Assembly (NCBI RefSeq): GCF_900566085.1
Contig: NZ_UPHT01000164.1
Location: 1 to 62,606 of the forward strand
DNA length: 62,606 nt
Reading direction: 5' to 3'
Source of the DNA: Mycobacterium attenuatum
Lineage (GTDB): Bacteria; Actinomycetota; Actinomycetes; Mycobacteriales; Mycobacteriaceae
Shown piece by piece: positions 53,300-62,020 of the stretch (its first letter is position 1; every line of letters begins with the position of its first letter). The position numbers and the translations under genes were made by a program. The notes under the pieces were generated by a model. The model did not search any database, was not told where the DNA came from, and saw nothing but the letters and a program-made list of their open reading frames with translations.

Positions 53300-53788
53300 G
53301 TGCAATTCGACGTGACCATCGAAATTCCCAAGGGCCAGCGCAACAAGTACGAGATCGACCACGAGACGGGCAGGGTCCGCCTGGACCGCTACCTCTACAC
53401 CCCGATGGCCTATCCTGCCGACTACGGCTTCATCGAGGACACCCTCGGCGAAGACGGCGACCCACTGGACGCGATGGTGCTGCTGCCGGAGGCGGTGTTC
53501 CCCGGCGTGCTGGTGGCGGCCCGGCCGGTCGGGATGTTTCGCATGGTCGACGAGAAGGGCGGCGACGACAAGGTGCTGTGCGTCCCGGCCGATGACCATC
53601 GCTGGGACCACATCCAGGACCTCGAGAACGTTCCCGCCTTCGAGCTCGACGCGATCAAGCACTTCTTCGTGCACTACAAGGACCTGGAGCCGGGCAAGTT
53701 CGTCAAGGCCGCCGACTGGGTCGGCCGCAAGGAGGCCCAAGCCGAGGTGCAGCGCTCGGTAGAGCGGTTCCAGGCCGGCGGGCATTGA
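53300..53788 (+). CDS. ppa: Inorganic pyrophosphatase
   Basis: 162 residues from GTG 53300 (MQFDVTIEIPKGQRNKYEID), the standard length. The signature DGDPLDAMVLL holds the Mg-binding Asp residues, with KHFFVHYKDLEPGKFVK near the C-terminus. It hydrolyses pyrophosphate and pulls biosynthetic reactions forward. Divergent from the carboxypeptidase and convergent with the TerC-like gene. Confidence 0.97.
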   Translation: MQFDVTIEIPKGQRNKYEIDHETGRVRLDRYLYTPMAYPADYGFIEDTLGEDGDPLDAMVLLPEAVFPGVLVAARPVGMFRMVDEKGGDDKVLCVPADDHRWDHIQDLENVPAFELDAIKHFFVHYKDLEPGKFVKAADWVGRKEAQAEVQRSVERFQAGGH

Positions 53789-53797
53789 TTTCGGCCA

Positions 53798-54865
53798 TCA
53801 CCTGGCGATTCGCCGGTTGCGCAGCACGCTGTTGGTGACGGCGGCCGCGATGAAGATCACCCCGATCGAGGCGGTGATCCACTCCGGCAAATGTAAGCGG
53901 TGGTCGATGGATATCAGCATGATCACCGCGAGGGCCCCGATCGCCCAGTGGGCACCGTGCTCGAGATACACGTACCGGTCCAGGGTCTCCTGGCGGACCA
54001 GATAGATGGTGATCGACCGGACGAACATGGCGCCCACCAGGCCGAGGCCCAGCGCGATGATGATCGGGTCGCTGGTGATCGCGAAGGCTCCGGTGACACC
54101 GTCGAAGGAAAAGGACGCGTCGAGCACCTCGAGATAGAGGAAGAGCGTGAAGCCGGCTTTGCCGACAGCCCCCGCTGCCGCGACGTCTGACGTTGCTTGC
54201 GGGGGTCGGAACGCCCGGCTCAAACCGTTGACGACGAGGTAGGTCACCAGTCCAAGCAGCCCGGCGATCAGGACGCTCGCCCTCTCGTCGCCCGAGTGCG
54301 TCAACTCCGTGCCGACGACGACCAGCGCAACACACGCCACCACCACCGGCACCTGGCCGAGCCGGCCGACTCGGGCGAACGGCGCTTCGATCCACTTCAG
54401 CCACTTGATGTCCCGGTCGTGAAAAACGAAGTCCAGGAACAGCATCAGCAAAAACATTCCGCCGAATGCCGCGATCTGCGGATGGGCGTCTTTGATCAAC
54501 ATTTCGTAGCTGGGTGCGCCGTCCGGAAACACCAGCGCCCCATTGGCCGGCGGATTGAGCGCCAGGTCCATCGCATGTACCGGATCCAGCCCGGCGGTAA
54601 CCCACACGATGACCAACGGAAACACCAACCGCATCCCGAACACCGCGATCAGGATCCCGACTGTCAGGAACATTTGCTGCCAGAACCGGCTCATTTGCTT
54701 CAGGATGGTGGCGTTGATGATGGCGTTGTCGAACGACAGCGACACTTCCAGCACCGCCAGCACCACCAGCAAGAACAGCGCGGTCGGCCCGCCGTGCCAA
54801 TAGCCGATGACCAACGCCGCCGCCGTTACCAGCAGGGATAACCCGAACACACGGATGGTTGACAT
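53798..54865 (-). CDS. TerC/DUF475 family membrane protein (Rv3629c-like)
   Basis: 355 residues from ATG 54865 (MSTIRVFGLSLLVTAAALVI). About nine transmembrane helices. Acidic membrane motifs SLSFDNAIINATIL and DASFSFDGVTGAFAIT form an internal duplication, as in TerC proteins. TerC relatives have been linked to metal (manganese) export during protein secretion; the ion here is unknown. Confidence 0.9.
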   Translation of the reverse strand: MSTIRVFGLSLLVTAAALVIGYWHGGPTALFLLVVLAVLEVSLSFDNAIINATILKQMSRFWQQMFLTVGILIAVFGMRLVFPLVIVWVTAGLDPVHAMDLALNPPANGALVFPDGAPSYEMLIKDAHPQIAAFGGMFLLMLFLDFVFHDRDIKWLKWIEAPFARVGRLGQVPVVVACVALVVVGTELTHSGDERASVLIAGLLGLVTYLVVNGLSRAFRPPQATSDVAAAGAVGKAGFTLFLYLEVLDASFSFDGVTGAFAITSDPIIIALGLGLVGAMFVRSITIYLVRQETLDRYVYLEHGAHWAIGALAVIMLISIDHRLHLPEWITASIGVIFIAAAVTNSVLRNRRIAR

Positions 54866-55089
54866 CGGTCCTTTCCTGGGCACCGCCCGAAACGGCGCGA
54901 CCGGAGCACGGTGTCCAGCGCATTTCATCTTTACCCAACGGCCGCTCAATAAATGCCTGGAACGCTTGTGCTCACACACGACTCGAACCATTCACAGCGG
55001 TCGAGGCGACGGACGAAGGAGCTTCCCTTGGCACCCTTGAAGCCCGATGAAGCCCGAAGAGCCCAGGCGATGAGGGGACACAGGCCGTG

Positions 55090-56265
55090 ATGGGATGGCA
55101 TTTTGCGTGGTTGCCACCGGAGATCAACTCGGCGCGGATTTTTGCCGGTGCGGGTTCGGGGCCGCTGCATGTGGCGGCGGTGGCCTGGGAGGGGCTGGCA
55201 GCGGACTTGGCGACGTCGGCGTCGGCGTTTGATGCGGTGATTGCCGGGTTGGCGGGTGGGCCATGGACAGGTCCGGCGTCGGTGTCGATGGCGGCTGCGG
55301 CGGCCCCGTATGTGGGGTGGTTGAGCGCAGCAGCGGCGCAGGCCGAGACCGCTGCCACACAGGCGCGGGCGGCGGCGACGGTGTTCGAGACAGCCTTGGC
55401 GGCGACCGTGCATCCGGCGACCGTCACGGCCAATCGGGTGCTACTCGGGGCGTTGGTGGCGACGAATTTCCTAGGGCAGAACACACCGGCGATTGCGGGT
55501 ACCGAGTTCGACTATGCCGAGATGTGGGCTCAAGATGTCGGCGCGATGGTGGGCTATGACGCCGGCGCGGCGGCCGCCGCCTCGACATTGGCGCCGTTTG
55601 TGGTGCCGCCGCTGGACTTGGCGGGTATCGCTGCGCAGGCGAGCACGGCGGCGACGGCGGTCTCGGCTGCGGTGTCGCCGGCGCTGCAGGGCGTGGTAGC
55701 CCTGATTCCGGGGGTGGCGACGGGGGTGCAGTCGATGGTGTCGGCGCTGCCGGTGTCGTCGGTGATGCAGGCGGCGCAGTTTGCGGCCACTCCGGCAGGC
55801 ATGGTGATCGGACCGCTGTTGCAGTTGGGCCAGTCGGCCAGTGCGGGCACAGCCGGCTGGGCGGGCGCGGCCGGGGCCGGGGAACTGGCCGAGGTGCCCA
55901 GGTTTGTCGGTGATGCCAATCCGATGAAGGGCCTTGGCGGTGCAGGCGCGGGTCTGGGAGCGGGGATGTCCGCGGACCTGGGTAAGGCGCGGTTGGTGGG
56001 GGCGATGTCGGTGCCGCCGACCTGGGAGGGATCGCTTCCGAGGGGATTGTCCAGCGCGGCGCTTGCGGGGTTGGGCACCGTGCCCAATGCGGCCGAGTTG
56101 GCCGCCATGCAGGGCGGCGGGACGGGCGGGATGCCGATGATGCCAATGCCGATGGGCGCCGGTGGTGCGGGCGCGGGGATGCCCGCGGGGATGGGTCGTG
56201 GGGGCGCGACTCCACACGTGACACAGTCGCGCCCGAGTGTGATCCCACGCACCGGGATCGGCTAG
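55090..56265 (+). CDS. PPE family protein (SVP subgroup)
   Basis: 391 residues from ATG 55090; GTG 55087 is one codon upstream. It starts MGWHFAWLPPEINSARIFAG and has NFLGQNTPAI, the SVP motif LVGAMSVPPTWEG, and a Gly/Met-rich end (GGMPMMPMPMGAGGAG). No PE partner is adjacent. An esx remnant lies behind it, so this is a partial PE-PPE-Esx cassette. Not present between the TerC-like gene and Rv3630 in M. tuberculosis. Confidence 0.92.
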   Translation: MGWHFAWLPPEINSARIFAGAGSGPLHVAAVAWEGLAADLATSASAFDAVIAGLAGGPWTGPASVSMAAAAAPYVGWLSAAAAQAETAATQARAAATVFETALAATVHPATVTANRVLLGALVATNFLGQNTPAIAGTEFDYAEMWAQDVGAMVGYDAGAAAAASTLAPFVVPPLDLAGIAAQASTAATAVSAAVSPALQGVVALIPGVATGVQSMVSALPVSSVMQAAQFAATPAGMVIGPLLQLGQSASAGTAGWAGAAGAGELAEVPRFVGDANPMKGLGGAGAGLGAGMSADLGKARLVGAMSVPPTWEGSLPRGLSSAALAGLGTVPNAAELAAMQGGGTGGMPMMPMPMGAGGAGAGMPAGMGRGGATPHVTQSRPSVIPRTGIG

Positions 56266-56296
56266 GGCCGGCGCGACGGGGTGATCCGCGCTGCTC

Positions 56297-56457
56297 TGGG
56301 GTGGTGCGGGGTCGGTATCTTGCCACGAGTTCATCGCCCAGCTCGGGCGCAACTTCCAGGTGATCTACTGACAGGCCAAGTACAGGCCAACAGGTCCAAG
56401 CCGCCGGCGCCAACATCGCCCAAGCCGACTTCGCCGTCGGCTCCAGCTGGGGCCTAG
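56297..56457 (+). pseudogene. Remnant of an EsxV/EsxN-type gene
   Basis: In frame from 56297 it reads WGGAGSVSCHEFIAQLGRNF QVIY, then TGA (56369-56371), almost identical to residues 40-63 of EsxV in this window. After a stop in place of Glu and a short duplication (AGGCCAAGTACAGGCC), another frame gives VQAAGANIAQADFAVGSSWG and a TAG. The first third is missing or unrecognisable. It is a decayed secreted WxG100 gene. Confidence 0.85.
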
Positions 56458-56519
56458 CGGACCACCAGGCGGGCGCCAGGCCCGCATAGTATCTGCAGGC
56501 GTGGCACGCATCAGGTGGA

Positions 56520-57797
56520 TTGGCCGTTAGTGCGGCCGCGTTGACCGACGTCGGCGGTACCGCGGGCACGGCTCCTGAGGGCCCGATCACCCGCGGCAGC
56601 GTCGCGCGGGTCGGCATAGCCACGGCAGTCACCGGACTGTGCGGCTACGCGGTGATCTACTTGGCCGCCCGCAATCTCGCACCGAGCGGCTTCTCGGTTT
56701 TCGGGGTGTTCTGGGGCGCTTTCGGACTGGTCGCCGGAGCCGCCTTCGGACTGCTGCAAGAGACCACCCGGGAGGTCCGGTCGATGCAGTACCTGGACGT
56801 TGTGCCGGACGGTGGACGCATTCATCCGCTGCGGGCCGCCGCGTTCGTCGGCATCGCCGCAGCCGTCGTGATCGCCGGAAGCGCGCCGCTGTGGAGCGGG
56901 CGGATGTTCGTCGAGGCGCGGTGGCTGTCGGTGGGATTGCTCAGCGTCGGCCTGGCCGGATTCTGCCTGCACGCCACGCTGATGGGGATGCTGGCCGGGA
57001 TGAACCGGTGGACCCAGTACGGAGCGTTGATGGTGACCGACGCGGTCATCCGGGTGGCGGTGGCCGCGGCGACGTTCGTCGTCGGATGGGGCCTGGCCGG
57101 CTTCTTGTGGGCTACCGTCGCCGGCTCGGTGGCCTGGCTGATCATGCTGGCTGTGTCGGCCACCACCCGCGGCACCGCACGCTTGCTGACGCCCGGCAGC
57201 ACCGCCACGTTCCTGCGGGGCGCGGCCCATTCGATCACCGCGGCCGGTGCCAGCGCGATCCTGGTGATGGGCTTTCCGGTGCTGCTGAAACTGACCTCCG
57301 ACGAGTTGGGCGCCCGGGGTGGCGTCGTCATCCTGGCGGTGACGTTGACCCGCGCTCCGCTGCTGGTCCCGCTGACAGCCATGCAGGGAAATCTCATCGC
57401 CCATTTCGTCGACGAAAGCACCCACCGGGTTCGGGCGCTGCTGTCGCCCGCGGCGGTGATCGGCGGGATCGGTGCCGTAGGGGTGCTGGCGGCCGGTCTG
57501 GTCGGCCCGTGGCTGCTGCGCGCCCTGTTCGGGCCGCAATACCAGGCCAGCGGCGCGCTGCTGGCCTGGCTGACGGCCGCCGCGGGGGCGATCGCGATGC
57601 TGACGCTCACTGGCGCCGCCGCCGTAGCGGCCGCGCTGCACCGGGCGTATTCGCTGGGTTGGGTCGGCGCTACGGCGGCCTCGGGTGTGCTGCTGTTGTT
57701 GCCGCTACCGCTGGAGACCCGCACGGTCGTGGCGCTGTTGTGCGGCCCGCTGGTGGGCATCGTCGTTCATCTGACGGCACTGGCGCGTGGCCGATGA
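56520..57797 (+). CDS. Polytopic membrane protein, flippase-like (Rv3630-like)
   Basis: 425 residues, TTG start, possibly starting a few codons later. About twelve transmembrane helices in a MATE/Wzx-like pattern (VARVGIATAVTGLCGYAVIY, GVFWGAFGLVAGAAFGLLQE, and others). It precedes ppgS and its partner with a gap of 35 bp. By context it could flip polyprenyl-phosphate-linked galactosamine to the outer face of the membrane. This is inference. Confidence 0.85.
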   Translation: MAVSAAALTDVGGTAGTAPEGPITRGSVARVGIATAVTGLCGYAVIYLAARNLAPSGFSVFGVFWGAFGLVAGAAFGLLQETTREVRSMQYLDVVPDGGRIHPLRAAAFVGIAAAVVIAGSAPLWSGRMFVEARWLSVGLLSVGLAGFCLHATLMGMLAGMNRWTQYGALMVTDAVIRVAVAAATFVVGWGLAGFLWATVAGSVAWLIMLAVSATTRGTARLLTPGSTATFLRGAAHSITAAGASAILVMGFPVLLKLTSDELGARGGVVILAVTLTRAPLLVPLTAMQGNLIAHFVDESTHRVRALLSPAAVIGGIGAVGVLAAGLVGPWLLRALFGPQYQASGALLAWLTAAAGAIAMLTLTGAAAVAAALHRAYSLGWVGATAASGVLLLLPLPLETRTVVALLCGPLVGIVVHLTALARGR

Positions 57798-57832
57798 TCA
57801 GCGCAGGCCCAACGTGTAACTTGTGGACGTAA

Positions 57833-58528
57833 ATGACCTCGCATTACTCCGACGTCTGGATCGTCATCCCGGCCTTCAACGAAGCTGCTGTGATCGGCGA
57901 CGTTATTGCCGATGTGCGGTCCGTCTTCGACCACGTCGTCTGCGTCGACGACGGCAGCACTGACGGCACCGGTGACATCGCGCTGCGGGCCGGTGCCCAC
58001 CTGGTGCGGCATCCGGTCAACCTGGGCCAGGGCGCGGCCATCCAGACCGGCGTCGAATACGCCCGCAGCCAGCCCGGTGCCCAGGCGTTCGCCACCTTCG
58101 ATGCCGACGGCCAGCACCGGGTCAAGGACCTGGCCGCGATGATTGACCGGCTGTCCGCCGGTGATGTCGACGTGGTGATCGGGACCCGGTTCGGCGGCTC
58201 CGTCACCAGTCGTCCACCGCTGCTCAAGCGGATCGTGCTGCAGACAGCGGCACGGTTGAGCCGGCGCGGCCGCCGGCTCGGCCTGACCGATACCAACAAC
58301 GGGTTGCGGGTGTTCAACAAGACCGTGGCCGACGGCCTCAGCTTCACCATGAGCGGCATGAGCCACGCCACCGAGTTCGTCATGTTGATCGCCGAGAACC
58401 ATTGGCGCGTAGTTGAAGAGCCTGTCGAGGTGCTCTACACCGAGTATTCGAAGTCCAAGGGCCAGCCGCTGCTCAACGGCGTGAACATCATTTTCGACGG
58501 ATTCTTGCGAGGAAGGATTCGACGTTGA
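57833..58528 (+). CDS. ppgS: Polyprenyl-phosphate N-acetylgalactosaminyl synthase PpgS
   Basis: 231 residues. A GT2 family glycosyltransferase: VIPAFNEAAVIGDVI, VCVDDGSTDGT, ATFDADGQHRVKDL (DxD-like), and VVEEPVEVLYTEYSKSKGQP. Orthologue of Rv3631, shown to make polyprenyl-phosphate-GalNAc for the galactosamine residue of arabinogalactan. It overlaps the next gene by 4 bp (TTGA). Confidence 0.92.
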   Translation: MTSHYSDVWIVIPAFNEAAVIGDVIADVRSVFDHVVCVDDGSTDGTGDIALRAGAHLVRHPVNLGQGAAIQTGVEYARSQPGAQAFATFDADGQHRVKDLAAMIDRLSAGDVDVVIGTRFGGSVTSRPPLLKRIVLQTAARLSRRGRRLGLTDTNNGLRVFNKTVADGLSFTMSGMSHATEFVMLIAENHWRVVEEPVEVLYTEYSKSKGQPLLNGVNIIFDGFLRGRIRR

Positions 58529-58863
58529 ACTGGATCCAGGTGCTGCTGATCGGCTCGATCGTCGCGCTGCTGTTTTATCTGCTGCGATCACGCCGCAGCG
58601 CTCGGTCGCGGGCGTGGGTCAAGGTGGGATACGTGTTTTTTGTGCTGGGCGGCGTGTATGCCGTGCTGCGCCCGGACGACACCACGGTGGTCGCGCACTG
58701 GTTCGGGGTGCGCCGCGGCACCGACCTGATGCTCTACGCACTGATCATGGCATTCAGTTTCACCACCCTGAGCACCTATATGCGGTTCAAGGACCTGGAG
58801 TTGCGCTACGCACGCCTGGCCCGCGCCATCGCACTCGAAGGAGCGCAGGCGCCAGACGCCTGA
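58525..58863 (+). CDS. DUF2304 membrane protein, PpgS partner (Rv3632-like)
   Basis: 112 residues, TTG start inside the ppgS stop. Three transmembrane helices (IQVLLIGSIVALLFYLL, WVKVGYVFFVLGGVYAVL, TDLMLYALIMAFSFTTLSTY). In M. tuberculosis the small protein Rv3632 enhances PpgS activity, probably anchoring the enzyme at the membrane. Translationally coupled to ppgS. Confidence 0.92.
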   Translation: MNWIQVLLIGSIVALLFYLLRSRRSARSRAWVKVGYVFFVLGGVYAVLRPDDTTVVAHWFGVRRGTDLMLYALIMAFSFTTLSTYMRFKDLELRYARLARAIALEGAQAPDA

Positions 58864-58979
58864 TGGCCCGTTGACGGGCGCGTCAACGATCGTTTCTGAA
58901 GCCCTGAGAGTTGCTGGCATTGGCCGTATGCTGTCGCCGGGCACGCGTTGGCTGCGGGCTCGGAGAGAAGGTCCACCCA

Positions 58980-61880
58980 ATGTCGGTCGAGTTCTGTTTG
59001 CTCGGCGACGTCGCGGTGCATGTCGACGGCCACCGGCTCGATATTGGTCATGCGCGGCAGCGGTGCGTGCTTGTCGCATTGTTGACCGACGTGAACCACC
59101 CCGTTCCGGTCGATCAGCTGGTTGATCACGTGTGGTCGGATCGACCCCCGCATCATGCCCGAAATTCTTTGGCCGGGTACGTATCTCGACTGAGGAACCT
59201 GCTGGGCGCAGCCGAGGGAGTGGTGATCGGCCGGGAGCCGGGCGGATATGTGCTTGCCGCCGAAGCGATGTCGGTGGACCTGCATCGGTTCCGGCATGTG
59301 GTACGTCAGGCCCGGGCATGCCCGGAGCCCGGGCATGCCGCCGAGCTGTTTGACCAGGCCCTGGAAATCTGGCGGGGCGAGCCGTTCCCGGCCCTGGACA
59401 CGCCGTGGATCAACAACGTCCGTAATTCTCTTGCGGGAGAACGGATTTCGGTGGTGTTGGACCGCAACGACGCGGCACTGCGGGTGGGACGCCACAGCGA
59501 ATTGCTGGTGGAACTGGCCGCGGCCCATGCCGCCCACCCTCTTGACGAGCGGCTCGCGGGGCAGTTGATGCTGGCGCAGTACCGCGGCGGCCGGCAGGCG
59601 GATGCGCTGGACACCTACCGGCAGATGCGCCAGCGACTTGCCGAGGAGCTGGGCGTCGACCCGAGCCCGTCGCTGGACCAGGTGCATCAGCAGATACTTT
59701 CGGGCGAGAGCCAGCCCTCGAGCGGGCCGCCGACGCCGCACCTGGCGGTACCCGATCGTGCGCACGCGGCCCTGCTTCGGCGAGCGACCAGCTTCGTCGG
59801 TCACAAACACGAAGTGGCGGGCGTGATCGAAGCGTTGGGCGAAGGTCCGCTGGTGACGTTGACCGGGGTCGGCGGTGTCGGCAAGACGCGGCTCGCTCTC
59901 GAGATCGCGCGGCGCGAGCAGGACCAGTTCAGCGAGGGCGTTTGGATCTGCGAGCTGGCGCCGCTGGAGCATGGCGCAGCGGTGAGCCACACCATCGCCA
60001 CAGCCCTGCGCTTGCAGCGACAGCAGGGGCTGGGCATCGAAGAATCGGTGATCGAGTATCTGCGGGGCCGCGAAATCCTCCTGGTGGTGGACAACTGCGA
60101 GCACGTCGTGGATACGGTCGCCAAGTTGCTGGAGCGGATCATCCAGCACTGCCCGAAGGTGTCGGTACTGACGACCAGCCGTCAACCGCTCGCCATCGAC
60201 GGCGAGCGGATTGTGGTGGTTCCGCCGCTGACGGCCGACGACGCCGCCCAGTTGTTCGCCGAGCGAGCCCGGGCGGGCCGGCCGGACTTTCAGCTGCAGG
60301 ACCAGCCGCCCGGTGCGGTCGCGGAGATCTGCCGGCGGGTGGATTGCCTACCGCTGGCCGTGGAGCTCGCGGCGGCGCGGATGCGCATGATGAGCAGCAC
60401 CGATGTGGTTCGCCGGCTGGACAACCTCAGCGTTTTGCAAGGCGGTGCGCGCGGTGCGCTGCCCCGCCAGCAGAGCATGACGGCCGCGATTGACTGGTCG
60501 TTTCAGCTGCTCACCCAGGCCGAGCAGGCGCTGTTTGTGCGACTTTCGGTATTCGCAGGGTGCTTCGACCTCGACGCCGCGCACGGCGTCTGCGGGTCCG
60601 GCGGCGTTGCGGTGGAGGACACGCTGGACCTGCTTACCGGTCTGGTCGACAAATCGATGGTGGCGGTGCGCAGCGTGACCGACCGGACCCGCTACGTCGT
60701 CCTGGAAACCCTTCGGGCCTTCGGTCGTGAGCATCTGCGCCAGGCCGATCGGGCCGAAGCGTACGCCGTCCGGCATGCGACCTACTACACCGAGCTGGCC
60801 GAACGAGCCGCCAGCGGACTGCACGGCGCCCAAGAGCGCGAATGGGTCGAGCGGATGATGCCCGACTACGACAACCTGCGCGCCGCATTCGACCGGGCCA
60901 TGGCCGACGACGACACCGACCTGGCGCTGCGGCTGATCGCGGCGCTGCCCGAACTTGTCGGATTGCGCATCGGTTACGAGATGGCCGAGTGGGCCGAACG
61001 CGTCATCGCCCTCGTGCGCCCCGAGCATCCGCTGTTCGCCACGGCCGTCGGCGTGGCCGCACGCGGCGCCTGGGCGCACGGCGACTACGCGCACGCGCGG
61101 GAACTGGCGGCCCTCGCCCGGGAGGCCGCGCCCGGACCGGGTACCGCGCGGGTGGCCTACCCGGGCGACGTCCTGGCCGACGTCACCTTCTTTGCGGGCG
61201 ACGTGCAGGCGGCTCTGCACTACTGGCAAGGCGAAGTGACACGCGCCCGCGCCGATGCCGACGCGATCAGGCTGGTGTGGACTCTGTATGAAGTCGCCAT
61301 CTGCTCGGGCGCGCTGGGCACACCGGAGCCAGCTTTGCCCGCCGCGGGCGAGGCCGTGGAGATCGCCGAGTCCACCGGAAACCCGACGGCGCGGTCGATG
61401 GCCTACTTTGCGCTGGGCTACCTGCTCAAGCGAACCCAGCCGGAGCGCGCGACGGCCCTGTTCGACGCCGCGGCCGAACTGGCTGCGACAGTGCAGAATT
61501 TCTGGCACAGCGGCACCGCACTGATGTCAGCGGCGGCAACCCGCGCCGTGCACGGCGATCCCGTCGCAGCTGCCCGGATGTTCATCGAGGTGCTCGACCA
61601 CTGGGATCGGGTCGGCGACTGGTTCGAGCAGTGGACGGCGCTGCGATACATCACCCGGTTGCTGGTCCGGCTCGGCGCCGACGACGATGCCGCAGTCCTG
61701 CAGTGCGCGTTCCAGACTGCGGGTATGCCGTCACCGCTGCGGGACGCCGCACTGCGCGCGCTGGTCGACCGGTTGGGCGCCGAGCGCTTCGACGCCCACC
61801 GGTCCTCGGTCATCGACGGCGCCACCGCGGTCGCACGCGCTCGCTCGAGCCTGCACAGGTTCGTCGCACCCACAGCCTGA
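58980..61880 (+). CDS. BTAD/NB-ARC regulator (AfsR-like)
   Basis: 966 residues from ATG 58980 (MSVEFCLLGDVAVHVDGHRL). Domains in order: OmpR-type winged helix (about 1-95), bacterial transcriptional activator domain (about 100-245, with EIWRGEPFPALDTPWI), then an NB-ARC/STAND ATPase with Walker A GVGGVGKTRLA, Walker B ILLVVDNCEHV and TTSRQPL. The long TPR-like helical C-terminus has no LuxR domain. AfsR-type proteins integrate signals by ATP and TPR contacts. Its targets are unknown. It lies after the ppgS unit. Confidence 0.9.
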   Translation: MSVEFCLLGDVAVHVDGHRLDIGHARQRCVLVALLTDVNHPVPVDQLVDHVWSDRPPHHARNSLAGYVSRLRNLLGAAEGVVIGREPGGYVLAAEAMSVDLHRFRHVVRQARACPEPGHAAELFDQALEIWRGEPFPALDTPWINNVRNSLAGERISVVLDRNDAALRVGRHSELLVELAAAHAAHPLDERLAGQLMLAQYRGGRQADALDTYRQMRQRLAEELGVDPSPSLDQVHQQILSGESQPSSGPPTPHLAVPDRAHAALLRRATSFVGHKHEVAGVIEALGEGPLVTLTGVGGVGKTRLALEIARREQDQFSEGVWICELAPLEHGAAVSHTIATALRLQRQQGLGIEESVIEYLRGREILLVVDNCEHVVDTVAKLLERIIQHCPKVSVLTTSRQPLAIDGERIVVVPPLTADDAAQLFAERARAGRPDFQLQDQPPGAVAEICRRVDCLPLAVELAAARMRMMSSTDVVRRLDNLSVLQGGARGALPRQQSMTAAIDWSFQLLTQAEQALFVRLSVFAGCFDLDAAHGVCGSGGVAVEDTLDLLTGLVDKSMVAVRSVTDRTRYVVLETLRAFGREHLRQADRAEAYAVRHATYYTELAERAASGLHGAQEREWVERMMPDYDNLRAAFDRAMADDDTDLALRLIAALPELVGLRIGYEMAEWAERVIALVRPEHPLFATAVGVAARGAWAHGDYAHARELAALAREAAPGPGTARVAYPGDVLADVTFFAGDVQAALHYWQGEVTRARADADAIRLVWTLYEVAICSGALGTPEPALPAAGEAVEIAESTGNPTARSMAYFALGYLLKRTQPERATALFDAAAELAATVQNFWHSGTALMSAAATRAVHGDPVAAARMFIEVLDHWDRVGDWFEQWTALRYITRLLVRLGADDDAAVLQCAFQTAGMPSPLRDAALRALVDRLGAERFDAHRSSVIDGATAVARARSSLHRFVAPTA

Positions 61881-62020
61881 TTGTCCGGCCCGAGCACACA
61901 TTGGCCGCACAAGCGCATTTCATGATTCGTCAAGGCCCACCGAACACCCGCCCGGCACCCTAGGCGCAGCAAGCGGCGTCCGCTCAGCGGCGACCGCTGG
62001 TATCGCCGAGGAGGGCACCC

